NCBI GenBank assembly: GCA_034696485.1
Contig: JAQIWT010001080.1
Coordinates: 1-12,646 of the forward strand
Length of the DNA: 12,646 nt
Source: Isohypsibius dastychi
Taxonomy: Eukaryota; Tardigrada; Eutardigrada; Parachela; Isohypsibiidae
Direction: 5' to 3'
Below, one piece after another: positions 8,090 through 12,646 of the stretch (positions are counted from its first letter, which is position 1; each line of letters starts with the position of its first letter). The position numbers and the translations under genes are program-made. Below the pieces are notes generated by a model. That model worked only from the letters and a program-made list of their open reading frames with translations, searched no databases and was not told where the DNA came from.

Positions 8090-8380
8090 CACTGTTACTT
8101 GAACAAATCTGGATGCAGAAACAACATTGGCGGGTCAATTCAATTTACAGCAACGGTTATCAAAAAGAGGAGCCAGCTGTTTCGTTCCCACTCACTTTTA
8201 CAAACTCCAACTGTTATAAAAAATCCCATCGACCACCTTTTAAAAAAAAGCGAATTCTGGCAATCATCAAAACATCGAGGTTGTAATTAGATTCAAGCTC
8301 GATAAAGAACACCAAAATCAAGCAATCAATTTCCTCTACTACAAAGTTTTTAAATTTTTGATGAAAGTTTTGCAAGGCAT
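8090..8380. other. Tail-to-tail intergenic region between LRR-Kazal and prefoldin 1 genes
   Basis: 291 bp between convergent stop codons, expected to hold both 3' UTRs. Similarity to the degenerate copy continues past the TAG to about 8160. A 63-71 codon frame here (8071-8290) has no recognisable content. I see no exact AATAAA on either strand. Confidence 0.5.
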
Positions 8381-9271
8381 TTATGCTTTCTCACTTCCGG
8401 TCATCTTCTGTTTCTTCTTTAGCACCAGCTCTCTTATGGCGTTTTCCGCTTCTTTGAGATTCTTTAGAAGCACAGCTTTGTTTTCTTCCATCAGCTTCAC
8501 ATTCTCTCCCAATTTCTGCATTTTCCCTTGCAAAAGCTGCTCCATCTAGAAAAACGAGAACAAACATTAAAAATGGGTGATCGCTTTCTACAGCATAAAA
8601 CAAAACAAAATCGGTCGTGCAAAGTTCAATTCTAAATGGAACTGCAGCCGCAGAAACAAGGTATCAAAACCAAAACCAAAAAGAATTCAACAATTGAGAA
8701 TCAAGGAAAATAATTTGTCTCCAACTTCAAAACATGGCGCAGGTTTGACAAGACAGCGTTTTTCAAACAATTACAACACGGGCTTCACACCGATGTTGCT
8801 TTGAATAACGCAGCCAAAAGAATCAATTGGCAAATTCAATTTTAACTCAAAACTTGATTCTGACACGAAGAATCAAAATAAATTTCAAAAAGAAAACACA
8901 TATTCCGGGGCATTTCCGGTGCGAATTTGCGAAACAAGATCAGTCCTTACATTTGATCTGGATGTGGTGATGTATGCTCTTCCAAGTGTCCGATACATTG
9001 GGCTTTCTGAAGGCTGTTGAGTAACATAAGCCAACGTCAGTTCATTTATTCTTGCTCCTCGATGATGGCTCAACATTTTGTTCTCCAAAGCATCGACTTG
9101 CTGCGCCGTTATCGACTTCTTCATCTGAAGTTCTTGAAACGCCTGTAATCGAATAAATTGCTCAACTTTGCGAGAGAACAAGCAACACTGAACGCAGATA
9201 CACCAAGGCAGAAGTTATGAACTTCCTGTTTCTCATGTTTTCACCTTCGTAAGTTCTGGGTCTGCTTCCAT
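8381..9271 (-). CDS. PFDN1: Prefoldin subunit 1, complete
   Basis: Three exons read downward: 9271-9245 (MEADPELTK), 9142-8951 and 8545-8381, all joined at phase 0 by GT-AG introns of 102 and 405 bp; 384 nt, 127 aa plus TAA, close to the 122 aa of human PFDN1. Prefoldin is a cytosolic hexamer that captures unfolded actin and tubulin and passes them to the CCT chaperonin; subunit 1 is of the beta type. The sequence shows the expected N-terminal helix (AFQELQMKK...QQVDALENK), the central beta-hairpin region with Y-x-x-x-GRAYI resembling YEGVGRMFI, and the C-terminal coiled-coil helix (MEQLLQGKMQKL...LKEAENAIREL) matching LKEAEDNIREML. It is divergent from the PSMD6 gene with 408 bp between start codons. 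The tail is unusually Lys-rich (KKKQKMTGSEKA). Confidence 0.93.
8546..8950 (-). other. Long second intron of prefoldin 1
   Basis: 405 bp, the longest intron in the window, with donor GTAAGG and acceptor TTTTTCTAG. It is AT-rich with several short A-runs and CAAAAC/AACAAAA motifs. I see no nested gene or clear mobile element. A 75-codon plus-strand frame (8577-8804) is Lys/Asn-rich and looks like chance. Confidence 0.6.
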
Positions 9272-9679
9272 GATCAGATATAAATGGCTGAAGAAACGGG
9301 AATCGGATACAGATTCTGAATACCGGCAAATGGACAGGCAATCGTGCAACACTTAATCACACTGGAAACGAGCTAACCATAGAGTAAGGATCACAGAAAC
9401 GGGAAGATATCAACATTACAATTCTCAACTTCGGGAATTTTAAAATTCTGAAAAAGAGAATATGTCAACCATTCCCCCTCAGAGCTCCAACATTGGTCAG
9501 CCTCCAGCCCCTAGGAGCTGTAGCCAGATTGTAATGAGGTGGCCAGGACGGGGCTCCGTTCGCTTCAGCCACAACAGAATGAATTTGCAGAAAATCGTCG
9601 AAGTTTTTCTTTCTTTATAAATATCTGCCGCGCTTCTGCTGTCGCTGTTGATATCGTTTGATTTGTCCTAATTGTTGAA
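9272..9679. promoter_or_regulatory. Bidirectional promoter between prefoldin 1 and PSMD6
   Basis: 408 bp separate the two divergent start codons. On the plus strand TATAAATA at 9616-9623 lies 56 bp before the PSMD6 ATG, which would give a short 5' UTR of about 30 bases. No equally clear TATA box is seen for PFDN1 on the minus strand. No coding frame or repeat is supported in between. Confidence 0.55.
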
Positions 9680-11739
9680 ATGCCTGGAGAGGTTCTGGAC
9701 GAGCAGCTGGTGGAGAAGAACCCTAACTTTCAGATCGCTCAATGGAAGTTCTTACTGACGACGAACGAGCTGAAAAATGATCCCAACATTCGATCTCTTC
9801 TTTTTGAGGCCATCAAAAAAGACGGTAAGCTTCGTACCATTCCGGATTGAACAGGGAAATCAATATAATATTGATTTGTAGACATGGCACCATTTTACGA
9901 ATTGGTTTGTTCGGATTTGGGATGGCAGAAAGATGCAGCGCTTTTGATGGGAATGAAGAATAATAACGAGAAGAAGCTGAAAGAGATTGAGGAGCAAATT
10001 GTGGATGCTGAACAGAATCTGGGATCATCAGAAGTTCGGGAAGCGTATTTCAACAAGTTCAACTACCTGTGCAGAATCGGAAACAAGGTGAGACTGAGAA
10101 TTAGTTGACATGCGGAGAGACTTTTCAGAAAAAAACAGAGTAAATCTTCAGTTTTCCGGTTTTTACTGGTGATCTTTTGTTTTTAAATAATTTTGTTAAA
10201 TTTTTTAACTTTATTTCTAAATAACCAGATTGTGAATAACTTGATCATGAGTGGTTTGTTGGCTTGCGAATTATTGAAATTAGCTTTTCAGTAAGATCTT
10301 GTATGGATGACTCTTTGTTACAGAATGCTTGTGAATCGGCCTTCCGATTGTGCTTCGAAAAGACGGTTGGTCATGGAAATCGACTGGATTTGATATTCCA
10401 GCTGATCCGCGTTGGATTATTTTTCGAAGACTTGGATTTGACGACCCGAAATTTGGACAAAGCTAGAAGGTGTGACTAGAAAGTATTTCTGAAATGTACT
10501 TACTAGTACTTGTACTTATTAAAAGACTTTCGTACATATTGAAGGTTATAAGTTCGTTCATAAAAATTCTATGCAATAGAGTTCTCTGTAGAATTTCCGA
10601 AAAAAGACATAATTATTTTATTTTCGAACGAATTTCATTCCCGTCAACTCATCTCGATTTCCTGCATAATATTTATGTTTGTTAGAATTTTATTTGACGA
10701 GACTATCTGTACTTTCAATGTTTTATTCTTTCGATTTGTGCCATAAATATCTCTACCCGTAATCTGTTCATTCGTTGTTCATTTTTCACTTGCTGGTCAC
10801 TTTTTTATTTGATTTTTTTGCTTTCAAACACGACAGAAATCTGATTCGCCTGTTCTATTTGATTTAGTTTGGTGGAAGAGGGTGGCGATTGGGATCGTCG
10901 GAATCGCTTGAAAGTGTACGAAGGCATTTATTATCTCAGCATTCGCAACTTTGAGAAGGCTACCCTCAACTTATTGGACACAGTCAGCACCTTCACTTGC
11001 TACGAAATTCTGGACTACGAAACGTTCATTACCTATGTAGTCCTGTGTGGAATGTTAACGTTGGATCGAATTCAGCTGAAAGCAAAAGTATTTTACCAGC
11101 AGATTTCTTCATTTTGATGTTCGCGCTGAGATGAATATGGTTGTTATAGGTTGTCCGGTGTGCGGAGATTTTGGAAGTCATGTTCGGTCTACCCAGTCTT
11201 CGCACTTTCTTGATGTCGCTGTACGAGTCAAGATTCGCTGAATTCTTCGTCAGCCTGGGTAAGATACTTCTATTCCTTCCGGTTAATTAATCCCGCTGGA
11301 CTTCAGTTTCTGATTGCATTTTTACCAGTTCTGTTTGTTGTTTTTATTTAGAATTTTTCGTTTTAGTTCGTTGTTTTGATCTCCCTATTTTTCAGCCGAT
11401 GTTGAGCAGAAGTTGAAGATGGATCGCTACTGGAATCCACATTACAACCACTACATTCGTGAGATGCGCATTCTGGCCTATAATCAGCTCTTGGAATCCT
11501 ATCAGTCGCTGACCTTGGAATATATGGCCACTGCGTTTGGAGTTAGCCAACAGTTTATGGACCGCGAACTCTCACGTTATATCGCTGCTGGACGACTGCA
11601 CTGCAAGATCGACAAAGTGAACGGAATTGTGGAAACGACTCGTCCAGATAATAAGAATCGCCAATATCAACTCTTCATCAAACAGGGTGATCATGTTCTC
11701 AACAAGATTCAACGACTTTCTCGGGTTATCAATGTCTAA
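9680..11739 (+). CDS. PSMD6: 26S proteasome non-ATPase regulatory subunit 6 (Rpn7), complete
   Basis: Six exons: 9680-9824, 9882-10087, 10324-10469, 10868-11087, 11150-11258, 11396-11739. They sum to 1170 nt, 389 aa plus TAA, the same length as human PSMD6. Introns are 57, 236, 398, 62 and 137 bp, all GT-AG, with phases that join exactly. Rpn7 is a lid subunit of the 19S regulatory particle, cytosolic and nuclear, and helps hold the deubiquitinase Rpn11 in place. Recognisable blocks are NMAPYYE-like [29 protein letters not shown], the TPR-like helical repeats with [19 protein letters not shown] at the exon 3/4 junction, [23 protein letters not shown], and the PCI domain ending in YYIREMR-like [19 protein letters not shown] and [23 protein letters not shown], then LSRVINV. 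Start choice is supported by the MPGEVLDE N-terminus and exact total length. Confidence 0.96.
10470..10867 (+). other. Long AT-rich third intron of PSMD6
   Basis: 398 bp between GTGTGA and GATTTAG. It is strongly T-rich, with no nested gene recognised. A 63-codon frame inside (10494-10685) is Leu/Ile/Phe-rich as expected from base composition. Confidence 0.7.
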
Positions 11740-11785
11740 GTTTCTGCTTACTTTCACTCTTCAGCTCTGTTGTAAGTGAAGCACT

Positions 11786-11953
11786 ATGTCGTTAATATTC
11801 AAAACCAGTAAATCTGCGCAAAGTATGGCGAGCTGGTAGTTTTATGTCTGCGTAGTAGTGGGTCCCGGTCTACAAGATTGTGTGGAGGAGTCAGACTGTT
11901 ATGTTCGCACAGGCAACCAGGAACAATGTAATTTTACCGGTTTCTGCACATGA
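11786..11953 (+). pseudogene. Small Cys-rich frame interrupted by one in-frame TAG
   Basis: An ATG at 11786 opens 17 codons, meets TAG at 11837-11839, then continues in the same frame for 37 codons to TGA at 11951-11953. The second part starts with a hydrophobic run (FYVCVVVG) and then has Cys at spacings C-x5-C-x10-C-x5-C within QDCVEESDCYV and CNFTGFC, typical in general terms of small disulfide-bonded secreted modules. It begins 47 bp after the PSMD6 stop, so it lies in or just past that 3' UTR. The frame may be a remnant exon, a real gene with unseen splicing, or chance. No family is assigned. Confidence 0.25.
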
Positions 11954-12058
11954 CGTCTTAGACTGCAGGGCAAACGGAAAAACTTACTTTCTCGTACTGA
12001 TTTTCGATGTCGTCAATGTTGAAGGTTACTGTCATCGACAATCCGTATCTACATCATT

Positions 12059-12454
12059 ATGAATCCAGCAGTTTTTGCGGTATTTATTATTCTCTTCAGT
12101 GGGGTTGTCACCACATCCTTTCCCGATGCTTTTGATGACGAAACCACGACGGTCCAGCAGAGACAGACAAAGGAACCCAGACGACAGTACAAAGGAAATG
12201 GAAATCGAAAGCAGACAACAAGGACTGTAGCGAAACTTACGACAGCCCAACTTGAAGACCCGGATCGGATTTTGTACGGAGATGATGGATACCCAATTGA
12301 GAAAGTCGCACAGCGGAAAAAGTCTACTGACGAATTGGATTCTACAGAAACCGCCGAGCTTCTGCGGTTGTTTCCAAATCTCGATGCGCAGTCTCTGAAA
12401 AGTTCCTTTTCACAAGCAAATGTTCGCGCTGCAAGTCTTTTTCATCTAGTTTAA
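12059..12454 (+). CDS. Putative secreted protein, 131 aa, unrecognised
   Basis: ATG at 12059 is followed by a convincing signal peptide (hydrophobic VFAVFIILFSGVV, likely cleavage near residues 19-22), then a polar, basic, low-complexity region rich in Thr, Gln, Arg and Lys (about 25-60). Dibasic sites such as PRRQ and QRKKS could be processed by a prohormone convertase. The C-terminal third is more ordered-looking (TETAELLRLFPNLDAQSLKSSF). It has no cysteines after the signal, so it is not a disulfide-rich module. It could be a neuropeptide or matrix precursor, or the first exon of a longer gene running past the window. I recognise no family. Confidence 0.5.
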   Translation: MNPAVFAVFIILFSGVVTTSFPDAFDDETTTVQQRQTKEPRRQYKGNGNRKQTTRTVAKLTTAQLEDPDRILYGDDGYPIEKVAQRKKSTDELDSTETAELLRLFPNLDAQSLKSSFSQANVRAASLFHLV

Positions 12455-12646
12455 CCAAAACAGAAGATGTCGGAGCGCGCTGTTTTTTCTTTGTCCTCCT
12501 ATGGGACGAGTCGACTTCATACATCGAACAGCTTGACTTGACCTTTTAGCACGTCATAAGCTTTTTTGCCTTGGTTGGTGCAAGATGCGCTTGCATGAAT
12601 GGAGCGTCAACGGCAGTTTATCAAAAATGAATTTCGTTTTTCACTA
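12455..12646. other. Terminal stretch with no supported feature
   Basis: 192 bp after the stop of the putative secreted protein. I see no coding frame, repeat or clear polyadenylation signal. It may be 3' UTR or an intron of a longer gene. Confidence 0.4.

Noticed and set aside
8099-8290. Continuation of the LRR-Kazal protein past the TAG at 8087
   Set aside because: The open frame after the stop is in another phase and no splice pair joins it; treated as 3' UTR although homology to the degenerate copy extends to about 8160.
8391-8603. 70-codon minus-strand frame starting MFYAVESDH
   Set aside because: Overlaps prefoldin exon 3 in another frame; the alternative frame gives the conserved prefoldin helix.
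10494-10685. 63-codon hydrophobic frame
   Set aside because: Falls wholly in the T-rich third intron of PSMD6; composition alone explains it.

Overview
This is a compact invertebrate nuclear genome, not bacterial or viral. All main genes are split by canonical GT-AG introns, mostly 50-160 bp, and joining the exons I identified by eye restores full-length animal proteins in frame. Short introns, close gene spacing and lineage-specific secreted proteins would suit a tardigrade or another small-genome invertebrate, but no sequence here proves the phylum.

Layout. 1-1131 (+): last four exons of a follistatin-like FSTL4/FSTL5 homologue, whose 5' part lies outside the window. 1448-3471 (-): a complete nine-exon PRC1/Ase1/MAP65 antiparallel-microtubule bundler, 479 aa, tail-to-tail with FSTL. 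3685-4138: a foldback or MITE-like element with about 55-bp terminal inverted repeats and an internal hairpin. 4327-4955: a broken partial copy of the Kazal half of the gene at 6187-8089. 4956-5065 and about 1320-1425: two copies of a short diverged repeat. 5138-6023 (-): uncertain open frames with no recognised family.

6187-8089 (+): a secreted 548-aa protein with signal peptide, Thr-rich stretch, LRRNT-LRR-LRRCT, Thr-rich linker and two Kazal domains. I do not recognise this architecture as a named family. 8381-9271 (-): complete prefoldin subunit 1. 9680-11739 (+): complete 26S proteasome subunit Rpn7/PSMD6, 389 aa. The last two are head-to-head across 408 bp, so a chaperone subunit and a proteasome subunit may share a promoter. 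11786-11953: a small Cys-rich frame interrupted by one TAG. 12059-12454 (+): an unrecognised secreted protein.

The most interesting content is the LRR-Kazal gene with its nearby decayed partial copy. One 73-nt Kazal-core block is 72/73 identical between the copies while the flanks have diverged and carry indels, which suggests gene conversion or selection on that block. All coordinates, splice sites and alignments were worked out by hand; family calls rest on remembered family features, not database searches.
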